Below, piece after piece: positions 56,601-63,635 of a stretch of 64,000 nt of DNA. How positions within the stretch are numbered: the stretch's first letter is position 1; every line of letters begins with the position of its first letter. The notes under the pieces are model-generated. The model was not told where the DNA came from, made no database searches, and worked only from the letters and a program-made list of their open reading frames with translations. The position numbers were made by a program, and so were the translations under genes. Origin of the DNA: Nitrincola tibetensis (GTDB lineage: Bacteria; Pseudomonadota; Gammaproteobacteria; Pseudomonadales; Balneatricaceae). The stretch spans positions 310,001 through 374,000 of the forward strand of contig NZ_QKRX01000001.1 of assembly GCF_003284585.1 (NCBI RefSeq). The letters run 5' to 3'.

Positions 56601-57350
56601 ACGTGAGCGCGCTAGATTCTCAGCTGCACTTTTCTGAGCTTGCTGTTGTGCGACGTCAGTCAACAGTGGCTGAACCTGATCTTCAAAGGCAATGGCTTGG
56701 CCTTGAAAGCTAATAGGTACGTCGTGTTTTGGAATAAGGAAACGGATGTCGCTGTAAAGGTTATCAGGGCTGCCCAATAATTCTTTGACAAGTTCTGCTT
56801 CGTCGGTGTCCATTCCGTAAAAATGGATCCGCCAGTAGTCTTTTACCAGTTCATGGATTAGGTGTTTTTGATCTGAGATTAAGGTCTGATTAAAGAGGCT
56901 GCCACTGTCAAAGGCATGCTCTTTCAGCATGCGATAGCACCAACCGTGAATGGTTGAAATGGCCGCTTGGTCCATGGATTCAGCGGCGATCAGTAAACGG
57001 CGCTGGCAGAACAGCCATTCGTCCTTAGGAATACTGCTGCGCAGTTGCCTTAGAGGGTCATTGCTAATCAGATCGGCGGCTTCGTCCATGCGCCCAAAAC
57101 AGTCTGCAGCCTCGACCAAGCGCTGGCGGATACGCTCTTTCAGTTCTTGGGTGGCCGCATCGGTAAAGGTCACAACTAAAATTTGCTCAGGTGTCAGCGC
57201 TTGCGAAAAAGCGGCATCTCCACCCTGTTGAAGGATTAAGCGCGTATACAATAATGCGAGGGTAAAGGTTTTACCCGTACCAGCGCTGGCTTCAATTAAT
57301 TGGCTCCCATATAAGGGAAATGACCCTATCTCTAATTCTTGACTGCTCAT
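53607..57350 (-). CDS. recB: Exonuclease V subunit RecB
   Basis: Helicase-nuclease subunit of RecBCD, which processes double-strand breaks. The ATG at 57350 (MSSQELEIGSFPL) is preferred; the frame extends to 57386 over the previous gene. About 1247 residues. Walker A ASAGTGKT is at 21-28, and helicase motifs MIDEFQDTDPLQYRIF and ITIHKSKGLEYPLVLLP are clear. The C-terminal nuclease has DWKSN near 1152, with the catalytic Asp and Lys. It begins 16 bases after the LacI-type gene, so the transcript may come from the gluconate-type module. recC, normally next to recB, is not in the window. Confidence 0.95.
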   Translation of the reverse strand: MSSQELEIGSFPLYGSQLIEASAGTGKTFTLALLYTRLILQQGGDAAFSQALTPEQILVVTFTDAATQELKERIRQRLVEAADCFGRMDEAADLISNDPLRQLRSSIPKDEWLFCQRRLLIAAESMDQAAISTIHGWCYRMLKEHAFDSGSLFNQTLISDQKHLIHELVKDYWRIHFYGMDTDEAELVKELLGSPDNLYSDIRFLIPKHDVPISFQGQAIAFEDQVQPLLTDVAQQQAQKSAAENLARSRWAESRNDLTALLTDLQPNLHKSKFGIKSEEDLIQFLSDADAWAAGQPAPKGLHYLQEGEIPLTGGKKAPAQPSHPAFEAIKAWQSYASGDDSTLALKAHLIAHATYWVRSHLKQLLLERAELGFDDLLVQLDKALQGPQGDALRQTIKTQYPVAMIDEFQDTDPLQYRIFDRIYDIEANSPSTAIIMIGDPKQAIYSFRGADIHTYLKARHATHSRHYHLRKNYRSTQGVVTAVNRLFAQGEQLSKGAFHFKQSDDNPVPFLEVEAQGRSEQLRLEGEVTPAMNFWYLKGLPSAGSESDSDAESPDALIPIGAFREQMAKGCASQIVRWLSTPEISGFFTQDTWTPLKPNDIAILVRSRSEADLIRTELRSRDLNSVYLSDRESVFQSSEARDLLIWLQACADPRNDRKIRAALATPTLNVSLIRLEALYRDELLWEQETEHFRYFHTLWSRQGVLPMLRELMQHYELAKRVLYRNEGERILTNLLHLAEWLQQASVQFEGEQGLIRHLAEQIEDPSEEQILRLESDADLIRVITIHKSKGLEYPLVLLPFISSWKEVNHLQKSVNLSLSDSPSLEVAGSKHFPMAWEHADTERHAEDMRLLYVALTRARHALWLGIAALKSGTAKESKMHKSALGYLLVDQETLTPENLAQSLEALQKSSDCICILNAPSIEYTSYTPALTYQFRAAETSLKSPKEYWWIASYSALKMGDTLQDTEKAWLNTAPDSAIEETQSEEQTQGMDLAQSRLDLPAAELHELHRFIRGPNAGTFLHGLLEWAAEQGFESALQSADARRAMLEKRCQIRGWAAWIDILDHWLHSFLSTQFQLPNTSVLALHQLQRYQAEMEFMFAAHRVDTQALDSLCRTYLRPGHARPTLQAIELNGMLKGFIDLVFEFEGQYYIADWKSNYLGDKDVDYALPELEKALLDKRYDVQYALYLLALHRHLHKRIPDYQYTRDVGGALYFFLRGNQHPETRGLISDQPPLAFIEALDALFRSA

Positions 57351-57366
57351 GGCACGACCTTGGTGA

Positions 57367-58398
57367 CTACGCGCTTTCTCGCTCAATCAGCCTAAACCCC
57401 AAATCCATCACGGGCGTGGGGGTTGGCTGTCCTTTTAAGCGGTTCAGCATCATTTCTGCGGCTGTTTTGCCAATAGAATACAGGGGAATGGCAATGGATG
57501 TCAGTGATGGATTGATACAGGCGGATTGTTCTAGGTCATTAAATCCGGCAATTGCAATCTGTTGTGGAATTCTAAGGTGTCGTCGTTGGCACTCATAAAT
57601 AGCGCCATAGGCCAAATCGTCGTTACAGCAAAAGATGGCATCCGTGTCCGGAAATTGCGCTAATAGCTCCGAAAAAAGCACTCCCCCTAAGTGCACAGAA
57701 GAGGGGCGGGGGTCTGCGATGACTCGATCCGGTTGAGTCGGCGCATGCTCGCGAACATAGGAAAGAAATCCTTGTACACGATTGCGCGTTCGTTGGTCAA
57801 GCTGAGAGGCGATGACACCAATGCGCTGATAGCCTTTTCGAATAAAGTACTCAGCCATTTCTCTGCCCGCTGCAAGGTGGGAAATGCCCACACACATATC
57901 AATGGGTTCGCGTGTGCCAGTTTCCATCATTTGCACAACCGGGATGCCGCTTTGCACTAACCGTTCGCGGGTATCATCGCTCATATCCAGACCGGTGGTA
58001 ATAAACCCATCTGGCATGTGCGTCAGAAACTTCTCAATTAAATTACTTTCTTGCTTCAATGAGTAGTAGGTGTTGCCTATGATCATTTCATAATTTAGCG
58101 GTGTGCAGACATCGTAAATGCCTTTGATAACATTGCTGAACACGGCGTTGGAGACAGAGGGAATAATGACCGCAAGCGTTTTGCTAGCATTACTGGCTAA
58201 GGATCTCGCTGCTCGATTTGGCACATAACCTGTTTCGAGCACGGCCTGTTGGATGCGCTCTCTCAGCGTGTCGGACACTTTATCGGGATTGTTGAGGGCA
58301 CGCGAAACAGTGATCGCACTAACCCCAACTTGACGGGCAACATCGTCTAGCGTAATGCGGCCCTTGCCTCGGTGACCCGATTTTCCCGCAGACTTCAT
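57367..58398 (-). CDS. LacI-family repressor, GntR-like
   Basis: A 343-residue repressor with an N-terminal helix-turn-helix plus hinge (about 16-70: ITLDDVARQVGVSAITVSRALNNPDKVS) and a periplasmic-binding-protein-like ligand domain. It resembles the gluconate repressor GntR of E. coli. Supporting this, gluconokinase is the preceding gene and two operators fitting the GntR pattern ATGTTA-N4-TAACAT stand before the TRAP genes of this set. The inducer is probably gluconate or a related sugar acid. recB follows 16 bases downstream. Confidence 0.9.
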   Translation of the reverse strand: MKSAGKSGHRGKGRITLDDVARQVGVSAITVSRALNNPDKVSDTLRERIQQAVLETGYVPNRAARSLASNASKTLAVIIPSVSNAVFSNVIKGIYDVCTPLNYEMIIGNTYYSLKQESNLIEKFLTHMPDGFITTGLDMSDDTRERLVQSGIPVVQMMETGTREPIDMCVGISHLAAGREMAEYFIRKGYQRIGVIASQLDQRTRNRVQGFLSYVREHAPTQPDRVIADPRPSSVHLGGVLFSELLAQFPDTDAIFCCNDDLAYGAIYECQRRHLRIPQQIAIAGFNDLEQSACINPSLTSIAIPLYSIGKTAAEMMLNRLKGQPTPTPVMDLGFRLIERESA

Positions 58399-58472
58399 TT
58401 CGTTAGCTCTCTTTGAATGAGTTTATAACAGTATTTATATTTCAGTTACTTAGCAAATTCAATCCAGTTCGT

Positions 58473-58991
58473 TTATTTGAGATCACTTTTCGCAGAGGAC
58501 AGCTGCTCCAAAACACACTCTAATAGATGATCAGGGCTCTCTTGGATGGATAACGTCACTGATGCTTCATCATCCCCCGGGGCTTCTAAATCCTTTAGCT
58601 GACTTTGAAGTAAGCTGGAACTCATATAATGACCTTGTCTTGCTGAAAGCCGTGCGTTGAGCAGGTCAGGCGAACCTTCTAAGTAGACAAAAAACAATTC
58701 ACCGGCTTGCTTGCGCAATAAATCTCGGTAGCTTCGCTTTAAACTCGAACACGCAAGAACGACGGCTCCAGAGAGCGCTTGCTGACGAATTTCAGAGCCT
58801 AAGGTTTCGAGCCACGGCTGTCTATCGGCATCGGTAAGGGGAGTGCCTGAACTCATTTTTGCTATGTTCGCGGGTGTGTGAAAGGCATCACCCTCTAAAA
58901 AAATGCCATTGAGTTGCTCTGCAAGGCGCTTGGCGAGGGTGCTTTTGCCACAACCGCACACACCCATCACAACGATTTTGTATGGTTTCAT
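58473..58991 (-). CDS. gntK: Gluconokinase (GntK-like)
   Basis: Phosphorylates D-gluconate to 6-phosphogluconate, feeding the Entner-Doudoroff or pentose phosphate route. The 172-residue P-loop kinase has Walker A GVCGCGKST at 10-18 and the family segments FLEGDAFHTPANIAKMSSGTPLTDADRQPWL and CSSLKRSYRDLLR. It lies between the repressor and the TRAP binding protein, so the transported sugar acid is very likely its substrate. Confidence 0.94.
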   Translation of the reverse strand: MKPYKIVVMGVCGCGKSTLAKRLAEQLNGIFLEGDAFHTPANIAKMSSGTPLTDADRQPWLETLGSEIRQQALSGAVVLACSSLKRSYRDLLRKQAGELFFVYLEGSPDLLNARLSARQGHYMSSSLLQSQLKDLEAPGDDEASVTLSIQESPDHLLECVLEQLSSAKSDLK

Positions 58992-59004
58992 CTATTAAGT
59001 GTTC

Positions 59005-59034
59005 CGAAAAAAGACCCTGAAGTGGTTTCCAGGG
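59005..59034 (-). terminator. Intercistronic terminator after dctP
   Basis: On the minus strand CCCTG (59030-59034) pairs with CAGGG (59015-59019), with partial extra pairs inside, and is followed by TCTTTTTT (59007-59014). Position between the binding-protein and kinase genes suggests partial termination, leaving more binding protein than kinase and repressor. Confidence 0.6.
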
Positions 59035-59066
59035 CCAAACATGGTGTGAAAAAACAAACAACAGAA

Positions 59067-60074
59067 TTACTGATTTGAGCGGAGTTCAGTCAGCGCCGCT
59101 TGAAGCTCGTCCCAGAGATCTTGCCCAACGCCCTGAGCGATAGATTGATTAACATCCACCAGTCTTGAACGCATGCGCTCAACTTCTTCTAGACTAAGTT
59201 CATTCACCTTCATGCCTTTTTCTTGCAGTTCGGCAAGTGCCATTGCAGCCTCTTTGCGTGTGTCTTCACGCTCAAAATCGCGAGCGGTTTTTGCGGCTTC
59301 GAGAAGAATGTCGCGTTCAGTTGCCGAGAGTCGATCCCAAAAACGCTTGCTGACAAGAACAATCCATGGGCTGTAAACATGGTTGGTTACGGTCAAATAC
59401 TCTTGAACTTCGTAGAACTTGCTCGATAAGATGGTATTGAAAGGGTTTTCTTGGCCATCAACCGTTTTGGTTTCAAGTGCTGTAAACAGCTCAGAAAAAG
59501 CCATGGGCACAGCATTGGCACCTAGATTTCTAAAGCTATCCAAGAACACGTTGTTTTGCATGACGCGTAAACGTATGCCGTCTAAATCTTCCAACGACTC
59601 GACAGGCCGACGGCTGTTGGTGAGGTTACGAAAGCCATTCTCCCAATACACTAAGCCGATCAGCCCTTTTTCTTCGAGCGTATCCATTACTTTTTGGCCA
59701 ACGGGGCCATCAAGAATAACATCGGCTTCTTCTGCACTGTTGAATAAGAAAGGGGTATCCCAAATGGCCATCTCTGATGCAATGCCGACGAGCGTTGCGG
59801 TGGAGCCGACCATCATTTCTTGAGCGCCGCCTAAGAGCGCTTGCTGCATCTGAATGTCAGATCCCAGAGTTGCTCCGCCAAAAGCACGAATACGTAACTT
59901 TCCATCGGAAAGTCGAGACACTTCCTCAGCAAACACCTTCGTGGCGCGGCCTTGGTTTGAGTTTTCATTTAAACCATAACCAAAGCGAATTTGGCGTGTT
60001 TGAACATCGGCCGCTGCGTGGGAGATGATGGAAGCCCCAATCAGGCATGAGAGTAATAACGTTTTTATTTTCAT
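59067..60074 (-). CDS. TRAP DctP-type solute-binding protein
   Basis: Periplasmic binding protein of 335 residues with a signal peptide (about 1-22). The family segment LDGIRLRVMQNNVFLDSFRNLGANAVPM holds the conserved Arg that binds the substrate carboxylate, followed by FSELFTALETKTVDGQENP. Context, with gluconokinase and a GntR-like repressor, points to gluconate or another sugar acid rather than a C4-dicarboxylate. Third gene of the operon after dctQ and dctM. Confidence 0.92.
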   Translation of the reverse strand: MKIKTLLLSCLIGASIISHAAADVQTRQIRFGYGLNENSNQGRATKVFAEEVSRLSDGKLRIRAFGGATLGSDIQMQQALLGGAQEMMVGSTATLVGIASEMAIWDTPFLFNSAEEADVILDGPVGQKVMDTLEEKGLIGLVYWENGFRNLTNSRRPVESLEDLDGIRLRVMQNNVFLDSFRNLGANAVPMAFSELFTALETKTVDGQENPFNTILSSKFYEVQEYLTVTNHVYSPWIVLVSKRFWDRLSATERDILLEAAKTARDFEREDTRKEAAMALAELQEKGMKVNELSLEEVERMRSRLVDVNQSIAQGVGQDLWDELQAALTELRSNQ

Positions 60075-60130
60075 TGGTCTATCCTCATTTACGATTATGT
60101 AAGGCTGGTTTAAAGCCTAGAGCAAAAACA

Positions 60131-61408
60131 TCATGACAGCCATTTAAGTGGCCAAGTCACAATTTGTGGAAACAGAATTAACAAGCCAAGTAGAAGGATG
60201 TAGGCCGTAATAAAGGGCAGTACACCTTTTACTACCGACTCCATTGGCATTTTTCCGACCCCCGATACCACATTGAGCACGGTGCCTACAGGCGGTGTAA
60301 TCAGCCCGATACACCCGGCCATGATGAACATTAAACCGAAGTAAACAGGGTCCACACCCGCAGCGGCAGCCATCGGCGCCAGTACAGGTGCCAGAATTAA
60401 AATTGAGGGCGTTAAGTCCATTACCATGCCGATAATCAACAGGAAGAGGACGGCCGCCAACATGAACAGCATTGGCTTATCTAATATAGGTGCGAATAGT
60501 TCAATTAACTGGTTAGGCAGGTCGGCGAGGGTGATCATGTAAGAAGACGCCATAGCCGCTCCCGCTAAAAACATAACAACCGAAGTGGTTTTGGATGCTC
60601 TAATTAATACTTGATAGAGTGCGGCAATATTGAGCTCGCGGTAAACCAAGGTCGTGATGATCAAGGCGTAAACCGCCGCTACCACGGCCGCTTCGGTAGG
60701 TGTGAAGATCCCTCCACGTAAGCCACCAATAATGATGATGGGTAATAGCAAAGCCCAGATACTGCGTCTAAGCACCTGTAAACGTGTGCCCCAAGACTCC
60801 TTTTCGGCAACGGGTAAATCCTTGCCTTTTGCGACCCAACCCCAAGCGATTGCAATCGCAACGGCCATGAGAATGCCCGGTACAATACCCGCAATAAACA
60901 GCTGGCTGATGGAAGTGTTGGTGGTTACGCCATAGATAATAAATGGCATAGACGGAGGAATAATTGGACCAATAATGCCCCCAGAAGCGATTAACCCGGC
61001 ACTGCTGCCATGCGGGTAGCCTTGGCGTTTCATCATGGGCAGTAATAAAGTCGCTAACGCGGCGGTATCGGCAATTGCTGAACCACTCATAGACGCTAAA
61101 AGGACGGATGCGCCTATGGCGACATAGCCTAAACCACCGCGTACATGCCCAAAGAAGGCGCGAGCCAAGTCAACGATTCGTTGAGACAAGCCACCGGCTG
61201 TCATCAACTCTCCTGCTAGCACGAAAAAGGGGACTGCCAATAAGGGGAAATTATCAAAACCTGCCTGGACATTCTGCGCCAACAACTGGGCATTAAAAAA
61301 GTCCAAGTGATACATTAACGCAACCGCGGTTAGCATCAATGCGTAAGCGATTGGTACACCTATGCTCATGGTGCTGAACAAGACCGCTAAAAAAATTGCA
61401 ATTGCCAT
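60131..61408 (-). CDS. TRAP large permease subunit DctM
   Basis: Twelve-helix permease of 425 residues. The ATG at 61408 (MAIAIFLAVLFSTMSIGVPIAYAL) is chosen since it is the family start and is preceded by AAGG; the frame reaches 61477 in the dctQ gene. GLIASGGIIGPIIPPSMPFIIYGV (near 145-168) and the late GLITPPVGTVLNVVSG are family motifs. The gene starts shortly after dctQ, which it overlaps only in the rejected extension. Confidence 0.93.
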   Translation of the reverse strand: MAIAIFLAVLFSTMSIGVPIAYALMLTAVALMYHLDFFNAQLLAQNVQAGFDNFPLLAVPFFVLAGELMTAGGLSQRIVDLARAFFGHVRGGLGYVAIGASVLLASMSGSAIADTAALATLLLPMMKRQGYPHGSSAGLIASGGIIGPIIPPSMPFIIYGVTTNTSISQLFIAGIVPGILMAVAIAIAWGWVAKGKDLPVAEKESWGTRLQVLRRSIWALLLPIIIIGGLRGGIFTPTEAAVVAAVYALIITTLVYRELNIAALYQVLIRASKTTSVVMFLAGAAMASSYMITLADLPNQLIELFAPILDKPMLFMLAAVLFLLIIGMVMDLTPSILILAPVLAPMAAAAGVDPVYFGLMFIMAGCIGLITPPVGTVLNVVSGVGKMPMESVVKGVLPFITAYILLLGLLILFPQIVTWPLKWLS

Positions 61409-61419
61409 AGGACGATACC

Positions 61420-61935
61420 TTATTCGGAAGGATGGGAAGTCGAAGGAGTGGGCAATGTTCCGCGCAGGTCCTTCCAACTTTCAACAATCAGTAATATCAG
61501 CATGCAAGCCGCCATCAACAGAATGGCGGCAGCTGTCAGTCCCAATGGATATCCCAGAACAGGACTACGACTGTAGATGCCAACTTGAATTTGTTCCCAT
61601 GCCCCAACGATCAAGAGGCCAAGAATCCATGCAATCAATCCACGGCTCGTCCAGCGGCATACATATTGAAGTTTACGAGGTAAGCGGTTGATCAATAGAT
61701 CAAACACTAAATGTTCACGATCCACTGTGGCTAATATTGAGCCTACGCAGACTAACCAAACAAAGAGTAAGCGTGCGATCTCGTCATAGCCGGAAATGCC
61801 CGTGTTGAACAGGTATCGAAGTATTACATTTAAGAAGACGGCACAGACCATACCAAACATGCTGAGGGCTAACATCGCCTCGGCCACATGGCGAAGGAGA
61901 GAAACGCGCGGTTTCTCAGGTGTGATTTTAGTCAT
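61420..61935 (-). CDS. TRAP small permease subunit DctQ
   Basis: Four-helix subunit of 171 residues. The ATG at 61935 (MTKITPEKPRV) is preferred; the frame extends to 61974 over an operator sequence. The segment RYLFNTGISGYDEIARLLFVWLVCVG is the family signature. First gene of the operon dctQ-dctM-dctP-gntK-lacI. The operator at 61959-61974 lies just before its start. Confidence 0.9.
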   Translation of the reverse strand: MTKITPEKPRVSLLRHVAEAMLALSMFGMVCAVFLNVILRYLFNTGISGYDEIARLLFVWLVCVGSILATVDREHLVFDLLINRLPRKLQYVCRWTSRGLIAWILGLLIVGAWEQIQVGIYSRSPVLGYPLGLTAAAILLMAACMLILLIVESWKDLRGTLPTPSTSHPSE

Positions 61936-61958
61936 TGAACACAACTCATTTATTTTTA

Positions 61959-61974
61959 TTGATAGCGCTAACAT
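61959..61974. promoter_or_regulatory. Secondary GntR-like operator
   Basis: TTGATAGCGCTAACAT differs at two positions from the perfect operator at 62056-62071, and keeps the TAACAT half-site. It lies between promoter and dctQ start. The centre-to-centre distance of 97 bp is compatible with a repression loop. Confidence 0.7.
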
Positions 61975-62010
61975 TTTAAGTTTTAAAGATAGCGTCGGAC
62001 TATATTGGTA

Positions 62011-62039
62011 AAGTTATCGCTTAAATTGGGTTTCGTCAA
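62011..62039 (-). promoter_or_regulatory. Candidate promoter of the gluconate-type TRAP operon
   Basis: On the minus strand TTGACG (62034-62039, 5 of 6) and TAACTT (62011-62016, weak) are 17 bases apart, with a start near 62004. It lies between the two operators. Confidence 0.45.
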
Positions 62040-62051
62040 TAGGTTTTCTAT

Positions 62052-62075
62052 AAAAATGTTAGCGCTAACATTTTT
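62052..62075. promoter_or_regulatory. Primary GntR-like operator, 24-bp perfect palindrome
   Basis: AAAAATGTTAGC (62052-62063) and GCTAACATTTTT (62064-62075) form a perfect dyad. Its core ATGTTAGCGCTAACAT (62056-62071) fits the E. coli GntR pattern ATGTTA-N4-TAACAT. It is upstream of the -35 of the TRAP operon and about 85 bases from the divergent gene at 62157. Confidence 0.85.
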
Positions 62076-62156
62076 CGAGTCGCTGTCGTTTACTGCCATC
62101 TTGGAGGCGATATCCCTTATACTGCATCTCTATAAAATACGTTAAGGAAAGTGTCT

Positions 62157-62573
62157 ATGTTCAAGCCCGTGGTACAGGAAGAAGTCTCAGGATGTGGAAT
62201 TGCATCGGCTGCCAACATTTTAGGAAAGACGTATCAAGAGATGAAAGCCATAGCAAACGCAATGGATATTTATGCTGAGGATGAGTTGCTCTGGTCTGAT
62301 ACTCGGTATGTGAGACGGCTGCTCGGCCATGCAGGCGTTGAGACTTCCGTAGATGAAACACCCTTTGAGTCTTGGAGCGCTCTACCTGATTTAGCGTTGT
62401 TAGCCATCAAACACCATCAAGAAAACGGCAAAGACTTTTGGCACTGGGTTGTATTTAAGCGCTTAGAAGGGAAGGCGTTTGTTTTAGACTCAGCCAGTTA
62501 CCTGCCTTCTAATATTCGAACAGACTTTGATGAAATGCAGCCTAGATGGTTTATTGAGATCAAGGGTGTTTGA
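62157..62573 (+). CDS. Small C39-like (papain-fold) protein
   Basis: A 138-residue protein of no family I can name with certainty. EEVSGCGIASAANILG near 6-21 looks like the Cys-helix of a C39-type peptidase, with HWVVFKR (near 104) as the His strand and VLDSA (near 115) as the Asp, in the right order for a cysteine peptidase or inactive relative. The ATG at 62157 has AAGGA at good distance; the GTG at 62151 is too close. No signal peptide or partner transporter is visible. Confidence 0.7.
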   Translation: MFKPVVQEEVSGCGIASAANILGKTYQEMKAIANAMDIYAEDELLWSDTRYVRRLLGHAGVETSVDETPFESWSALPDLALLAIKHHQENGKDFWHWVVFKRLEGKAFVLDSASYLPSNIRTDFDEMQPRWFIEIKGV

Positions 62574-62654
62574 TTTAGTGGGTAAATTTGAAGCTCGACT
62601 GCATCCTTAAATTCTATTTTGCCTAACGTTGACCATGACTGAGGTATTCCATCG

Positions 62655-63635
62655 TTGAAGCGTGAGCTATTGGAAAAGTATCAAGTGATTGTCTACTTGA
62701 TAGCCATTGTGTGTGGTCTAGCACTTGGCGCTTTTTTGCCAACCCAAGTGAGTGTTTTGGAGCTGTTGCTTTGGCCTGTTCTAGTGGTATTGCTGTACAC
62801 AACCTTTACTCAAGTTCCACTGGCTCATATTCGCCAGGCATTTGCTGATCCTCGATTTATTGTTGCCGCTGTGATGGGTAACTTCATTCTATTGCCTGTT
62901 GTTGTATGGGGTTTGATGGCGTTGGCACCTAATGAGCCCGCAGTTCGTCTTGGTATATTGCTGGTTCTGTTGGTTCCGTGCACTGACTGGTTTATCACCT
63001 TCACTCACTTGGGTGGCGGTGACACAAAGCACGCCATTGCTTTTTCCCCTGTCAGCTTGATACTTCAGGTTCTTTTGCTGCCTTTTTATTTGTGGCTGTT
63101 TCTTGGTTTTGATGTTGCATTAGAGATAGCGCAGCAAGAAATGCTACTGGCTTTTTTTGGATTGATTTTACTGCCATTGTTAGCGGCATTCTTGACAGAG
63201 AAATGGGCAGATAAAAATGCCCGTAGAGGGGCGATCATTCAGAAACTGGGTTGGTGCCCTGTACTCTTGCTTGCGCTTGTCGTCTTTTCGATTGCAGCGA
63301 CCCAAGTTGGTCTCGTTATGGACTCAGTCGGTTTGCTTGGACATCTGCTTTTTATCTTTATTGCCTTTCTTGTGATAGCCGCTCTAATGTCCCGTGCTCT
63401 TGCACAGATATTCAGATTGCCGACAGGGCAGGGGCGGGTATTGGCATTCAGTTTAGGAAGCCGGAACTCATTTGTCGTACTACCGCTGGCGTTGGCATTG
63501 CCATCATCATTTGAGGTGGCCGTTGTTGTTATTGTTTTTCAATCCTTGGTCGAACTCTTTGGGATGGCGGCGTACTTGTGGTGGGTTCCGAAGGTGTTAT
63601 TTCGTCCTGAAGAGACCATACGATGGTCGCCTTAA
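62655..63635 (+). CDS. SBF/ACR3-type transporter (arsenite or bile-acid family)
   Basis: Membrane protein of 326 residues with about ten segments, similar to the ACR3/bile acid:Na+ symporter superfamily; LVPCTDWFITFTHLGGGD near 110-127 includes the Cys placed like the ACR3 site. The start is TTG at 62655, since an in-frame stop lies at 62640-62642 and no ATG precedes the first membrane segment; GAGG at 62641-62644 is a fair ribosome site. No arsR or arsC is adjacent, so arsenite export is unproven. The next gene overlaps its end. Confidence 0.82.
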   Translation: MKRELLEKYQVIVYLIAIVCGLALGAFLPTQVSVLELLLWPVLVVLLYTTFTQVPLAHIRQAFADPRFIVAAVMGNFILLPVVVWGLMALAPNEPAVRLGILLVLLVPCTDWFITFTHLGGGDTKHAIAFSPVSLILQVLLLPFYLWLFLGFDVALEIAQQEMLLAFFGLILLPLLAAFLTEKWADKNARRGAIIQKLGWCPVLLLALVVFSIAATQVGLVMDSVGLLGHLLFIFIAFLVIAALMSRALAQIFRLPTGQGRVLAFSLGSRNSFVVLPLALALPSSFEVAVVVIVFQSLVELFGMAAYLWWVPKVLFRPEETIRWSP

